This document shows, piece by piece, positions 32,101-45,129 of a stretch of DNA of 64,000 bases (within the stretch, counting starts at the first letter, position 1; each line of letters opens with the position of its first letter). A program made the position numbers and the translations under genes. The DNA is from Polytrichum commune. Its lineage: Eukaryota > Streptophyta > Polytrichopsida > Polytrichales > Polytrichaceae. The stretch lies in NCBI GenBank assembly GCA_950295325.1, contig OX485803.1, forward strand, positions 5,206,001 to 5,270,000. Direction: 5' to 3'. The notes beneath the pieces were generated by a model. That model was not told the DNA's origin and did no database searches. It worked only from the letters and a program-made list of their open reading frames with translations.

Positions 32101-35100
32101 GGGATGCTCGGATAATCACCACCCATGACTTGTCATGGAAATTTAGGGTTTGTTGGTTGCAAGGCACGGGCAACTCTCGGGGGGGGGGGGGGTAGTGTGT
32201 TGAAAAGTTAAGGATATAAGTGCGAACAACCATTATTTTATAGGGGGCTATCACTTTCAATTCTCTATTTTTTTTCACATGCTATCATTATTTAAATTTC
32301 TACTTTGGGTTAATAAAAAAATGGCTTGCATTACTTATAACTCCAAATTACCTATTATTCCATACCCTATAGTACTTTAAAGATGTCCAATGCCATTTTT
32401 GATACCCTATATTACTCTTAAGTCCATTTATAATTTTTTGCCCCCATGTTTTAAAAATACCCTATCATTTGTTCGCACGTATATTGCTACTCCAACCAAT
32501 GACTACCCCCCCCCCAGGGGCAACTTCTAGGTACTTTGAGTTTGTCAACAACCAATTGTTGTGTAACTTTGGGATGACGATCATGTCACCACTCATGCAA
32601 CCTTGGTATTCACCCTCCCAAAATGTTTAATAGATTCTCCTCAAGCTCTCAAGGTCTTGAGCCTTGAAATTCCTTAACCCGTTATTGCCACCCCGTGCAT
32701 TCCAATGACCTTGGAGCTTTCATACCACCCTTGGCGTTGAAACAATTCGACTCACTATCACCAACGTATTTAATGATCAACTACTTGTTTACTCCCCTCC
32801 AATTAAAGTGTTGAATATTGAACCTAGAATGATAATAGATTTGAGCACATAAGAGCACACTCTTTTTAAACACATGTCCTTCTGGGTATTTGTTTCTAAA
32901 ATAGCGTTGTCTTTTTGGTGGCATAAAGTCACTAACTTAGATCCAAATTTAGGTGTCTATATAATTGTAGCACTTAAGTTAGGCCCATCTACCTTATGTG
33001 GAAACCAATCTTATAAAGGACAGTTACACTTAAACCTTGACCAACAACACAAGACATTTCAAATTTGGTGATTGTTAAGTGATGCCTTCACGAATTTACA
33101 CATGGCATGTTTTGGAGCCATGGCCATTCTAATTATCCATCAATGACAAGCCTAACTTGGGAATCTTAGTACATGACGGCCAAAGTAGATAATGTTTATG
33201 CCAATCGAGGTAGGTCTAAAGTTAAGATAATTGTTAAAGACCATGAAGCCTAATCTAAAAGCTCATGGTTGAAATATTGTTGTATTGTAAAGCCGGTGTG
33301 GTCCCACATTATATGATCTTAAAACACAAGGGTCCCATATGGTCCCTCTTTGGGTTACACTAGAGACCACCAAAGTACCAATGTATGATTTTCACATCCC
33401 GTGGTCACAACAAAGCAAGGTACCCCTCATTTTCAATGTAAAGGCTTATGGTCGGGTTATGGTACATGCAATTATGTGGGTATCTTACTCTTTACAAACT
33501 TGTGGTGGGTGTTCAATAACTTCTTTGTTCTATTGTAGAGGTGAAGTTTATTTTCATGTAAAGTCTTGGAGTCTTTGACCAACATGCATCGAGTTGTCAT
33601 TCTTTGAGGCTTTCAATTCCTACTCGAGAGGTAAGAAGATGTGGAAAGTTGCTACTATTATGAACTAACTTACATAGTTTTTGTATCATACAACAACTAG
33701 ATATTGTATAGAGACTCAAACGTTATATAACGTTATTAAGAGTATCTCCGAAGAAATACTATGAATGAGAAGTATGGCACTTATAGGTTCTATATGGCTT
33801 TTGAACAAATTGTGGGATGTGCATCTTTTATGGCGCCTTTGTAATGGTTTTGGTTTGTTCCTAAATAGATCATGCCTTGATTGTAACTTGCTTTTGCGAT
33901 GAGAGCTCGTTGCGTAAGATCTAGAGAGATGATAAATGAAACTAATGTGCAATAGTACCATATTCTAATGAAGAAATAAAATCATAAGCTTCCCGTCTCC
34001 AAGAAAAACTTTTTTTGACATCATGGTTGGGTTCCATTACACCAAAATCATAAATCAATCTCTAATGCATGCTAGGTGGCTCGCTATAAAGAAGCACGAG
34101 GCTCTTCGAACAATTTTAGTGGGCCAAGCCTTCACTTTTGCCAACGAGAATTGCAATGGAAGTGAAGTAACGTGCACTTGAAACAAGAAAAAACGTAGTG
34201 ACAAATAGTTTCTCACACGCGGCTTGCTTACTTCCAAAAGATGTCCTTGATTGGCACAACTCACTAATGTTATCAACTACATAGAATCATTACACTCCTC
34301 AACAACCGTAGACCATATAAAATTACCATTGAGATTGTTTAAATGTATTGGAAGGTTATAATGTGTATAGAATTGTCTTGAAATTACAAGAGGATATCGC
34401 ATTACTACCATCTTGATCATTACTATAACAATAAAAAAACAAACATGTCAAGCAATGTAGCATGAATCTCTCGAGAATCATGGACTTTCCAAATACTTTC
34501 AATGATCTATACATACAAGAATTGCAAGGTTCGTCAAATGCATAGTTGACTTGAAGGGGAAAAAGTTCATAGTCGAAAGGCTTGGAAAGTTGATCCAAAG
34601 TGGTGACGTACGGGTGTTATCCTATGTCTCATGTCTTACTCCCTTTGAAGTTGACGGTGGTAGTAACTTCTAGAGGCTAGCTCCCGATAGTAGGAAGCAT
34701 GCTTGCATGCTCTCATTGGTGCTCGACTCCTTCACAATTGATGCATAAAATCACACCCATGACTACTCAATGAGATTGTGCTCCATGTTTTGTAGCCATC
34801 ATTGAATGCTTGTGTCATGCTTTGACAAAGAGAGGTGACATGTGGGGCTCCTAGTTTCATTGTTGTCTCATGCAACAAAAGGTTGTTTTGCTTTTTGGGG
34901 TGGTGACTTTGAGGAAGGGAATGTTGTTGCATACAAGTGTACCTCTCATCCATCCAAGTTAAGAAAAAACGTAATCCTTATGCCATTAATGGTTGGTTTC
35001 TTTTTTCAAAGTGTTGGACTAGGTTATGTTGTGGTTTTTGAAGTCAAATATAGTCTCAAATCAACTTTTCAAAAGACAATTTCGATGCTACGTATTGTTT

Positions 35101-35545
35101 TCATTATGATTATGTCGGATGTATGTAACATTCAAGCTCTAAGTGCATGAAAGGTCCGACTCAAAGAGAATGGCAAGTCTTAGACTGAAATCTATATGGT
35201 TGAAAGAACAATCATTGTCATTGGTCCCTCATCAAATAAACATGGTAACAATTTTCTTCATTCAATACATATCATAATAAAATTGATTCATAATTGTTGG
35301 TTTTTTTTCCCCTTTGATGGACTAGAATGAAAGTCATGTAACTCGGTTGGAAAAGAATAAATTTCCTATGTCATTAATATCGTTAATCCTCAGATAATAG
35401 AAATTCAATAAAGAAGGAAAGAAGAAGGATTCCCATCACTTTAAAGTCCACCCAGACACTTTGTTGCAATACGTAATTTCAAGTAGTTTGTTTTTGTTTG
35501 TAGATGCACCCCATGAAAATTACAATGTTGTGAGAGTATTTTAAG
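29114..35545. other. long stretch without supported genes
   Basis: AT-rich sequence with several homopolymer runs: C-runs near 30,087 and 30,587 and 32,507, a G-run near 32,180, and an aaaag tract near 29,560. A short piece at 32,867-32,965 resembles family H. Open frames up to about 100 residues (29,777-30,288, 31,479-32,038, 34,842-35,150) carry no motif I recognise and often overlap on both strands. Confidence 0.35.
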
Positions 35546-35549
35546 ATTT

Positions 35550-35711
35550 GAGATGACCCTAAACTATTGGATGATAGTGGAGAGGTACCCAATATTGAAA
35601 TGAAGTGGTTAGCGGTTCGATTCCCGGCCATGAAATCTTCTCTCTACTTGATGTAATGGAAAAATTACATAGCGTGGTGGCCACGCGCCGAGTCCTTTTT
35701 CCAAAACAAAA
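35550..35711 (+). mobile_element. tRNA-derived SINE, copy 3
   Basis: gagatgaccctaaactattg, ggagaggtaccca, a perfect B box ggttcgattcc at 35,614-35,624, cttctctctacttga, then a diverged tail ending ccaaaacaaaa. No clear target duplication. Confidence 0.75.
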
Positions 35712-35936
35712 GAGATATTTGTATCTTTTGTTGATATCCTAGAGTGAAGTTTGGGAAAGAACGTGGAGGCAGTATTGGTCCGTTATGAGCCCTAAAAGAA
35801 AAAGAAAAAGAAAAAGTACGCCCGTATCTAAATACCAGCGTGAATTTGAGCCCGTTGGTCTTATGTTGATCACGGTATCCCGTGATGCAGCAAGAGATTT
35901 ATGCCTCCGTTAGGAGGTGGGCTCTTGGTAGGTGTA

Positions 35937-36094
35937 ATGAGCCCTAAACTACTAGATGATAGTGGAGAGATACCCAAAGCCAAAAAGAATGGTTGGCGGT
36001 TCGATTCCCGACCATAAAATCTTCTCTCTACTTGACAAGAAAACCAGCCAGGTGGCCACGTGCCTCACATGTTTAAAAAAGGAAAGAAAGAAAG
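35937..36094 (+). mobile_element. tRNA-derived SINE, copy 4
   Basis: atgagccctaaactactaga, ggagagatacccaaagc, B box ggttcgattcc at 35,998-36,008, cttctctctacttgac, tail aaaaaaggaaagaaag. The head motif atgagccctaaa also occurs alone at 35,786 followed directly by an A-rich gaaaaa tract, perhaps a nearly fully deleted fifth copy. Confidence 0.75.
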
Positions 36095-36926
36095 TAGAGG
36101 TAGTACAACGGAGAACTCCACCTTCAAGACTCTAGAGGCAAAAAAGTGATAAACTTTGTTTTAATGTTGGCTAGCCTTCAACTTTCTATCATACAGAGAA
36201 AGCTTAAATTATTCCCCACAGACAAAGAACTACACAACAAACAGAAGGGATGTGCAGCAAGGTAAAAAACAGGTGCAACTTACTTATTTACGGTGCATTA
36301 TGAGAAGAGAACGGAAAGCTTTATTCGAGTTATCTTTGAAGTCTCTCGGACGTTCATGTTTTGGTAGGAAGTTCGTCTCACTTAACGATCATACTTTTTA
36401 TAATGATCAAGGAAAGTGTTCAAGTGGTGCATAACATCACTACTAAGTAGCTACATGATGGTTTCTTTCCAAAGAAAGAGGCTACGATTAAAAACCACTA
36501 TGATAATTTATAGTTGCTTGTCGAAAACTTCACAGCCCGAGTGCTCCGCGTAAACGGGGAACCCGAAACTAAAAGAGAACTATGCTCATGTGATACTTGG
36601 TCCCATGGAACACACCCATGAATATTGGAGTTGTGTAAGTTTAATGTTAAGTGTTGGAACCCCAAAATGAAATGGAAATGAAGGGGAAGTGTTTGACTTC
36701 AACAAAAAATGATTGTATAAAACTGCATTTCATAGGAGATTTGTTAGAGAGCACGCCATGGGATGAGTCATAACTCTATTAAAGTAGGTAATCCTCACTC
36801 GATTGCTATGCTTATTTGAGCACATATATTTGAGTGGCATGTGCTTTAGGAACGGCGTATTATAAGAACGAACACCAAATATGCATGTGTTTAAAAAACA
36901 ATTGTACTACGTGCTCAAAATATGAT

Positions 36927-37416
36927 ACACCCTACACTCTGTAATATCAATTTCCATAATGTCACACACTCATTAATACCTTGAAACCTTAGGGAACGGA
37001 TGCTCGCAGTTCAAATCTCACTCCTTATTATCACAATTCTCTCCCTTATATTACAAAATTTGTCATTAATGCAAACCACCCAAGAATTCAACCCACACCC
37101 TCGCATTATGCCATGTGTCAACATGTGGAGTGTCACCTTCTTATTCTTATTCTTATTCTTCTTCGTATGCCACTTGTTGAATGTTGGTGCATGCGTCCAC
37201 CACATTGCCCGGGAAGGCCAAGTGGAGAGGACCACACCTGTGTAGGTGACGGGAGAACGAATTCAACTTGTCCTCACATCTCCTTTGTGTCATTCCATAA
37301 TACCACAATGCTACACTAATTCTAAAGTATCACGCATCCATGTTAACACTACAAAACTCCGTAACATCACGTGCACTTTGGTTGCCACAGGTGTGATACT
37401 ATGGAGTTTAGAGTGT
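36927..37416. mobile_element. MITE G, copy 1 (~490 bp)
   Basis: Collinear with 60,515-60,982. The ends acaccctacactctgtaata and tactatggagtttagagtgt are imperfect inverted repeats; the other copy has acaccctaagctccataata. Interior landmarks: cgcattatgccatgtgtcaa, ttcttattcttattctt, cacattgcccgggaaggcca. Open frames on both strands here are not conserved in frame between copies. Confidence 0.7.
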
Positions 37417-38330
37417 ACTCATTTCAGACTCAATAACAAATATAATTTGGGGGGGGGGGGAGAGACTATATGACCATTTAATGAGCACGAGAATCTTCAC
37501 TTTGACAATGACTAAAATATTCGCCCAAAATCCAAAAATCACGAGGAAAGTGGCTACGGCCTCAATTCGAGTTCGCTAACTACGTGTTTCATATCCTAGA
37601 AGCAGAGTTCGGGAAGTTTTTGAAGCCTTAGTGGCTAATTGCCGGTAGTTGCTACGAAGGGTCGGATTTTTTCCAATTTACATCGGCAAGAGCCAGTCTT
37701 TTGTAAAATCAATCGGCCAATTGCCTATATTTTCATATTTTCATTGGCCAATATCCGATTAAATGGAATTCGTATCGGCACTAATTGTTTAGAAAATGTA
37801 TGAAAATTTAATAGAAATCATTTCTTAGTACAAAATCTTGAATAAGTGAAAAGAAAGGCATGTTCAAAACTTTAAATTTGAAGAGTTAATATCCTTGGCA
37901 TGAATTGAACCTAGCAATGCCTTCACTGCTTGAAGGCCAAGGGTCCCCCAATTCTTCATAGAAGCAATTGGATTTGGTCATGGAAAGGTTGCATAATTCA
38001 AAAAGTTTAAGGTTTAGGGTACTTCCTCAAGTGCATCATCAGATGCCCCATACAAATAGAGCTTTGGATGCTTCCGGCTGAAATCCAGTATCTCACAAGA
38101 AGAATCGGCTACATTTCCAGAACATTTTCTGGTCCATCCGCTAATTGCCGGAGGATTGAAATTACAATCGGATTGCCATCCGATGGTTGAAAATTTGGAC
38201 CGGCCATGAGAAGAAATCCATCGGCTGATAATGAACTAGCCGTTGGTTTTCCCCGAACATAGCCTAGAAGAAGTGGGCTAGTTTGGGGGGGGGGGGGGAC
38301 CAACAATGTGAGACCCATCTACATTAATTA
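37417..38330. other. non-coding block with repeated attgccgg/atcggc words
   Basis: Contains a family H fragment in reverse (37,480-37,620) and then words such as gctaattgccgg (37,630 and 38,133), caatcggcc and atcggct scattered over about 600 bp. This could be the subterminal region of a decayed DNA transposon. A G-run lies at 38,284-38,298. No TIR was identified. Confidence 0.3.
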
Positions 38331-41300
38331 GCCTACTAAACTTACATGGCCATTAATCGATATTAACTAGAGGAGGTCATCATAGTTTTGGGCCATGATA
38401 CTTTTGGATGGACTGGGACATGCAAAAGCCACCCTCGTCCCTTGGCATGCTCTTATTGCACCAACATTCTTGCATGAAACCAATGTCTCTAGTGAGTTAC
38501 GGGATAAGTTAAGGTATACTGTGTGCGGGCCTATGGCAGACACTAACTCCAACCCCACATACACTTTTTGGGCTGTTGGAGGGAATCCGGAATTGTCTAT
38601 TTCAACCGGTTAGCAATTGTACATCATGAACACTGTCGTTTCAAGCGTCAATATCGGCATTGACATGCAAAAGTTATAAGAGGTCAAAGTGAATATTCTT
38701 CTTCTCTTCCAGCGATCACGTACTTGAAGGCCTCCCGATCGCAACAGGCACACTAAATCTAGAATGACGTCCTGATATTGAGCACACTGTCTAAGCTTAT
38801 TATAACATGTGTCTTTTTGGTGCCCATTGAAATAAAAAAACAAATGACTACAAGCCGTGTTGTAGACCACTCAAATATAGGGTGTATGTTGAAGATTGGT
38901 GTTTGATTAAGGCATGCATATCTTGGCTAAAATGTTGTAGCTTGAGATTCAACTGTGGTGTGGCACAACACTTTTAACAATACTTGTTGGGGGGTTATAG
39001 AAATTGTCATGTAGACTGTATAAAACCACCATGGGCCTTATGTGGTCATTCATCTCAATTGGTCACGTATGTGTTGAGTAGTATATGGCAAGGCTAACAG
39101 TTGAGTATGGGTACTAAAAGACACGTTTTAATGAGATTTGACTATGTGTTTTGAATACAAACACCATTCTAGGTCCTATATTAGAAGGATAGATAGGACA
39201 AAAGATAGAGAGGACCTTTACTTTGCCTCTTGTAATTCTTGCATCTCAACTATGTTTTTGAAAGTTGAAATGACAAGCTTCATCATCTGCAGTTGCTAAT
39301 CGGATGAGACGACACCCGATCCAATCCTATGGTGCCTACAATAGGTACACATACCTTTAGTATTTTGAGAGAAAGAGAGAGATTTCATGAAACAAACGTT
39401 ATGACATTGATTCTCATAAGCAGGTGTGATATAAGTGTAGACCCATTCATGAATTTTGAACATAATGAAAATTGTATTCATGCAATTCTATTGGCTGAAC
39501 TATGATATAAACAACAAAAACTAGCCATAAATGTGGACTACATTTCTTATTGTATACACACACTAATTGCATGTATATGAATGTGTTTTTTTTGGGTCAG
39601 TAATATTCATTTAGTGTGGTGTTTGAAACATATTGAAGCACATTTGAAACAACTAGAACCACGTTCATAAATGACAAACCTCCATAGCCATGAGAATCTT
39701 CGTTTTGCCCGAGCATTCAGATAACCCTGTGGATTGTAGAATTTATTGCCAAATCTCCATCGTGAGTTCATTGGAGGAAGCATCTAGTGATGATGATGAT
39801 GAAGTATTAAAGACAACTCAATGACGATGATATATTATTTCTATAACTAGATATGGTCCCCATGTTGTGGACTTTTCATACCACGTACGAACTAACCTGA
39901 GTGTAAGAAGGGGTATTATTTGAGGTATTAGCATACAAAAGAAAGAGGTGTTCTTCTTCTTAAGTGTGTATAGATTTTATGAAGTAAAGGTAGATGTACA
40001 ATAGGGAGCCCTAAGGTTCAGATCTTTTTTTTGACAATAGACGTGTTAGTTTTATCCACTTGGTAAAAATGTCAACCCTCACAAATTTTGAGGCTTTGCA
40101 AAATAGTGTGTGTTTTGGGAATTAGTACCACACATTAATCGGAATAACCAGTGTAGTGAAAAATCAACTACTCCCATTGGGTGTCCTTTACAATCTCAAC
40201 CGTCATCATCGGTCAATTACATTCATTTCATTACTTAAGCATAACATTACATCAAGTTTTTTTATATAATTTGGAATTAGAGTAAAATGATGTAAATGAT
40301 GATGTTGTTGTCTTTAACGTTATGTACTAATTAAGCATTGGCACATGAAATTGAGCAGGAAAATTCATATGAGCAAGAGATGTTGGTTGAAATGCTGCAA
40401 GAGTTAGAAGAGGTCATTGGTGGCTTTCTTAACAACTTACTTAAATTACTATGGAGGCACTATAAGGGTCCCAATTACTCTAGGTGGTTTAATGGTCACA
40501 AGAATATGTGCATTGTTTAGTGGGAGCTTGAAACCTGAGGGGACCTTAACCAACATACTTAAGTCATTCCAATGAATGTTGAGATGGTTCTTATAGATGT
40601 GCAAATCTACTCCCTGGCAAAGGGTGAAGTAGTATTACATCCAACGCCACTACCCTGGGGTATGGCCACGGATGTCCTATGAACAAACACTTTATTCACT
40701 CCGGCCCCCCTAGTCGGGACCGGAGTTCTTCTTCTTCTTTTGTGCAAATCGATACCTTTTACACTACATGGGGAGGGCTGAACTTACATTTGTAGTTGAT
40801 ATCCTTGCATGTTATTAGGTTAGGGTAGAGAGAGGTATAAGAGGGTTAAGAGAAAATCCAAGTGTTTAATAAGACACTTTAACGAAACCCATCCCAAGTG
40901 CTATCAATTTGTTTTTGCACATGTTATTTGCTTACCAATGGTTTGCATTGACGTACGTTTGATCACAAAATGCATTTGTATGACAAAGAGATTCATGATA
41001 ACAATTTAGGTTGGGATTTGGTGAGTACTAGTTCAGCACATATATGCATGTTGATGATCCTTACTTCTATATCAACTTGCTTATGAGTTGGTTGCCCAAC
41101 ATATGAAGTACGTAACGATTGCACTCAAACATATCACATTTCTGTGTTGTGACATGACGAACCCTAATGTGTAGTTAAAAACATTTGTAGTATTGACTAT
41201 AGTATTTTATTTTAGTTTCAACTTTTATTAGTAGTGGAATTCAAGTTTTGTTTAATACAACCATCGGATCCTGTTGGCGGCAAGATCTAGCAGTCCAATC

Positions 41301-41740
41301 TTTAAAGAAAAATTAATGTTCTTAGATTTCTTGCGTTTGGACCAATCAATGTGGACTAGGTCGACTTGAAGTATTCAACCTGGAGTATTATGATATGAGT
41401 GGCTGCTAGCATGTGCCTTTGAGAAAATTCAAATTCAAAATCATACTAATTCCAACAAATGAGACTTATATCTTGCAACCAACAAGATGTAATGATCCAA
41501 ATATGTTTTAAATAATATATATAGTACATATAGTATGTATAGTATTATATATTGTATATGTATATGTATAATTGATTTATATTCATAATCCTTGAGGTCA
41601 AATGGATTTGGTAATTGATTGGGGGTAGGGGTGACCATGTCAGTTTAAACCTGCATAAATTGTCGGACTCCCCCCCCAACCATATGTGATGTTTTTGGTT
41701 TTTCCATCAAATGTTGTCATGCGACATGATGAACACACAT

Positions 41741-41773
<33 letters not shown>

Positions 41774-43417
41774 AATGGACTATAGTTTTATTTTCATTTC
41801 GGATAGGCATGTCCATTGAGAGTTGCCATTCTAAGAGCTTGGTTGGAATTTCAACTCATCCAACCTAAGAAGCCGGTCACTCAGACACATAAAATTGCTA
41901 TTTTGAAACCACACACCAACGTTACAACAAAATTCATATTCTAAATAACAAAGGCCACCCGTATCATAATATTTGCGCCTCTAAATTGAGACTCTATAAT
42001 TCTAGGGGCTCGGCACATCTCAACTTGGAGTTCCGCTCACTTAAAATTTCTATTTCCTTTTGGTTTCTTCAAATTTCTCCTTTTTTGTGACATATTTTTT
42101 CATAGACAAACAAGGTCTTCATTTTTTGATATGGTTCCCTTGTCATAAATGCTCATGTCATTTGAGCATAAATCTAGTTCCTTTCCTCAACTAATTGTCT
42201 TGTCTACTACATGGCCAACTACATATTATGTGAAGGCCATAATAGAGTTGCTAGTCTACACCATTGTCTTTGCTTATGTGGGAGACTTCTCAATTGCAGA
42301 AATGAGGGGTGTTGTGGCAATGGGTGGTCTCTTCAAAGCGGGACTCTATGCGAGGTCAAGTCTATTAGCTGTGTTGAGGATGGAGTTTATGGGTGAGCAT
42401 TGTAAGCCACTTTTTTGGTCATAGCCTTGTCAATGTGGGCAATTTTCAATTTTTAGTGGCTTTCATCTTATGTTTAGTAGTTAGAATTCCATTCATAGTA
42501 GGATTAGGAGGCTATTGCCATGATAAGTTGGTTATTGCATGTAACCACCTTCTCCCCCTCCTAACCTAATAAGGAGAAGGTTGGCCAAAGAAGAAGTAAG
42601 TTATTTTCATAAGCAAAATCAAGCATAGCCTCACCATAGAATAACAATAGACTTATATGTGAACATTGTAGCTCAATAATTGAGTTCTAGTGTGTAGGCA
42701 ATAGGCGAATCCCAAGTGAGATGCTTGAAGATAGGAAATTAGTATGACATGAGCCAAGGGATTCAGACTCCTAAGCTTTCTTATTAAACTCCAACATGAG
42801 AGTAAATGAATGTGTTATTTTTGTAATTATCTAGATGCATAGTATGTTGATAGTTGAGCTTTGCATTGGAATTGGGTGAAGTTGTGGCATGTGTAAAAAA
42901 GAAGGCTTTGGGCATTGAGTTAGGTGAGTCAACTTTTGAGGCTATAAGCAAAGTAATTAGAGGTTGCTAAAAGTTAAATTGAGTATACTCAAGTTAATCT
43001 AAGGCAATAACTAGAGAGCAAGATTGAGTGGGAGAGTAGTGGTTATCACCTTTAGTGTGGACCAAAGGATTGTAAGGATTTACAACCAACTAATCAAAGA
43101 TTGTGATAATCAAGTTGAGTGTCAATAAAGAAGCTTTGGCGCTAGGCCAATGAAGAAGAATGATGAATGAAGATGGTAAGAACCACATCGGTGGTGACCA
43201 CATGACCTTAATGAAGTTGTGAGAATGCATACGAATGCCATAGTTTGAGAGGGAGTTGTATGTAAGTGCTTAGGAAAGAGAGATTGAAGGTTGTGAGAGC
43301 CATAGTCACTTCTAAGCGTGACATCATGTGGCGATAGTCTCATAGGCCGGTTTGATTGTGAAAACTTGAGAAGCAAGAAGGATAAAGATAGTAAGATAGA
43401 GTTTTGGCAATGGGCAT
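38331..43417. other. long stretch without supported genes
   Basis: Contains an isolated piece resembling the 6.6-7.4-kb tandem unit near 38,860-38,890, a segment at 40,080-40,200 shared with 62,580-62,690 (ggcaaaatagtgcgtgtt-like, actaatcgg...gtgtagtga), and an (AC)n microsatellite at 41,735-41,770. The 91-residue frame at 42,149-42,424 has no recognisable domain. Confidence 0.35.
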
Positions 43418-44127
43418 TGTGAGCCCAAAATGGTGCCCACATGTGGTGATTAACTCTTCGAAACCAATTTTTGTTTGACTTTGATGTGTTATGATTATTC
43501 ACAAAACATAAAAAGAGTGAAGTGCGGTGTGGATTTAAGTTTAGGCATTAGAATGTGTTGTGTGATTAATTCAAGGTTGAATTCAATAAGAGTATGCCTT
43601 GATAATGTGAGTAGGGGGTAAGGTGAAGCAAGGTGAGCTCCGCGGGTTAAATGCCCACTTTTGGATCCACCTTGTTAGTTTAGGAAGAAGGAAGCTTGGT
43701 GGATGGGGATTAGTCCCTACTTTGGAGGAGAAGGTTAAGGGATTGTGATTGGAGGTGCTAATCCTCTCACCCTATCCTCACCTCTCTCTCCCTCTCTCCC
43801 TCTTTGCTACTTAAGGTGGTTTCTCTCTCATTTTCCTCTCTCTCCATCAAGCGCTCTCAAGGGAGCAAGCTCTTAAGAGCTTGAGCCACGTGTGTGGGTT
43901 ATTAGTTTTAGTGAAGTTAATTTAGTTAAGCCCCCTCCCTCATTATCTCTCAAAGGGGGGAAGCTCTTAGAGCTTGATGCAAGGTGTGTGGATTAAGTAG
44001 CTATTAGAGTAGTTGTGTGTTAGATTAGTTCATTAGTGGGGTAAGTTAGTACTTGTAGCCAAAGTACAAGAAGAAAGGAGTTAGAGGGATGCTCGATTAG
44101 CACCTAGGGTCGGTTATTGAAGGCGGC

Positions 44128-44590
44128 TCACAGCAGGTTCTAGGCCGAAGCCAACAGTCCTAGGCCGAAGCCAACAGGTTCAAGGCCAAAGCCAACAGTC
44201 CTAGGCCGAAGCCAACAGGTTCAAGGCCGAAGCCAACAGTCCCAGGCCGAAGCCAGCAGGTTCAAGGCCGAAGCCAGCAGTCCCAGGCCGAAGCCAACAG
44301 GTTCTAGGCCGAAGCCAACAGTCCCAGGCCGAAGCCAACAGGTTCAAGGCCGAAGCCAGCAAGTTCCAAGCCGAAGCCAGCAGGTTCCAGGTTCAAGGCC
44401 GAAGCCAGCAGGTTCCAGGCCGAAGCCAACAGTCCCAGGTCGAAGCCAGCAGGTTCAAGGCCGAAGCCAGCAGTCCCAAGCCGAAGCCAGCAGGTTCCAG
44501 GCCGAAGCCAACAATCCCAGGCCAAAGCCAGCAGTTCCAAGGCCGAGGCCAACAAGTTCCATGGCCTGTAGCCGAAGCCAGCACAAGTGC
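44128..44590 (+). repeat. 20/21-bp minisatellite inside family R copy 1
   Basis: Over twenty copies of aggccgaagccaacagtccc and aggccgaagccagcaggttc-type units. The antisense frame (44,304-44,624) reads a Gly-Phe-Gly-Leu-Leu-Ala repeat purely because of the unit; I do not regard it as a gene. Confidence 0.9.
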
Positions 44591-44824
44591 CAGCTGACCC
44601 GGTGGGAGTGCAAGAATTAAACAAGGCCTAGCAACTTAGTTGTTTAGCCCGAAAACTAATCTAAATCACACTAGGCTATTGTAGGCCATCCTAGATCTTA
44701 AGTAAGGAGTGGGATTCATTAGACTAAGTAGGGTTGTGTATGACTCTTTGAATGTATTAATGATGGACCATTGAGGTGAGTGTTTTTAAACACTTGCAAT
44801 CTCTTTGTCAAAATAAGATCACGT

Positions 44825-44998
44825 ATGCCACGAATGGAGAATGTGGAGGACCTTGGCAAGGTCAATACAAGGGGAGTAAAGATCAAGGGTGCTAGGGGAC
44901 TCTCTTTAAGGGCGTGCGTGGCCAAGGCCGCGGGGTGGACCCTTGAGAAATCACATTCCACCACACGCCAAGAGACTCAAAATAATGTAACAAGTTAA
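44825..44998 (+). CDS. family R micro-ORF, copy 1 (57 aa)
   Basis: ATG 44,825 to TAA (an in-frame ATG lies upstream at 44,780). Acidic N-terminal part (M-P-R-M-E-N-V-E-D), basic middle (R-G-V-K-I-K-G-A-R-G), then SLRACVAKAAGWTLEK and a Thr/Gln/Asn-rich tail. The same core is present in the other two R copies. It has no signal peptide or membrane segment and no family I recognise. The core could form a short amphipathic helix. It lies about 130 bp before the element's 3' end. Nothing here shows expression. Confidence 0.5.
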   Translation: MPRMENVEDLGKVNTRGVKIKGARGLSLRACVAKAAGWTLEKSHSTTRQETQNNVTS

Positions 44999-45129
44999 GT
45001 TAAGATAAAGTGAGTACCTTGGGCATGAGAGCCACATAGCGATTCACATTATGATGTTACGAAGTGAATGTGATTCTCAAAACCATCACCCGGACTAGGA
45101 CGCTTAAGGGTGGTGGGTTTGGCCTCACA

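Larger units (their letters stand above)
43418..45129 (+). mobile_element. family R element, copy 1 (solo-LTR-like), 1,712 bp
   Basis: Begins TGTGAGCCCAAAATGG and ends GGGTTTGGCCTCACA, short inverted ends of the TG...CA type. GGCAT duplications lie at 43,413-43,417 and 45,130-45,134. Order: 5' block nearly identical to copy 2 (to about 43,870, with a pyrimidine-rich tctctccctc tract), then a 20/21-bp minisatellite (44,128-44,590), then a short ORF (44,825-44,998), then a conserved end (ccatcaccc, actaggacgcttaagggtgg). TG...CA plus a 5-bp duplication fits a solo LTR. No flanking polyprotein, primer-binding site or polypurine tract is seen next to it. Confidence 0.8.

Noticed and set aside
34356-34953. 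Minus-strand frames with a K-V-H-D-S-R-like stretch, resembling Harbinger nuclease
   Set aside because: Too short, many stops, and no second motif to support it.
35614-36008. B-box motifs suggesting tRNA genes
   Set aside because: No cloverleaf-forming arms or 3' acceptor stem; the motifs lie in SINE copies with A-rich tails.
44304-44624. 106-residue minus-strand frame rich in Gly-Phe-Gly-Leu
   Set aside because: Generated by the 20/21-bp minisatellite; the unit length explains the peptide periodicity.
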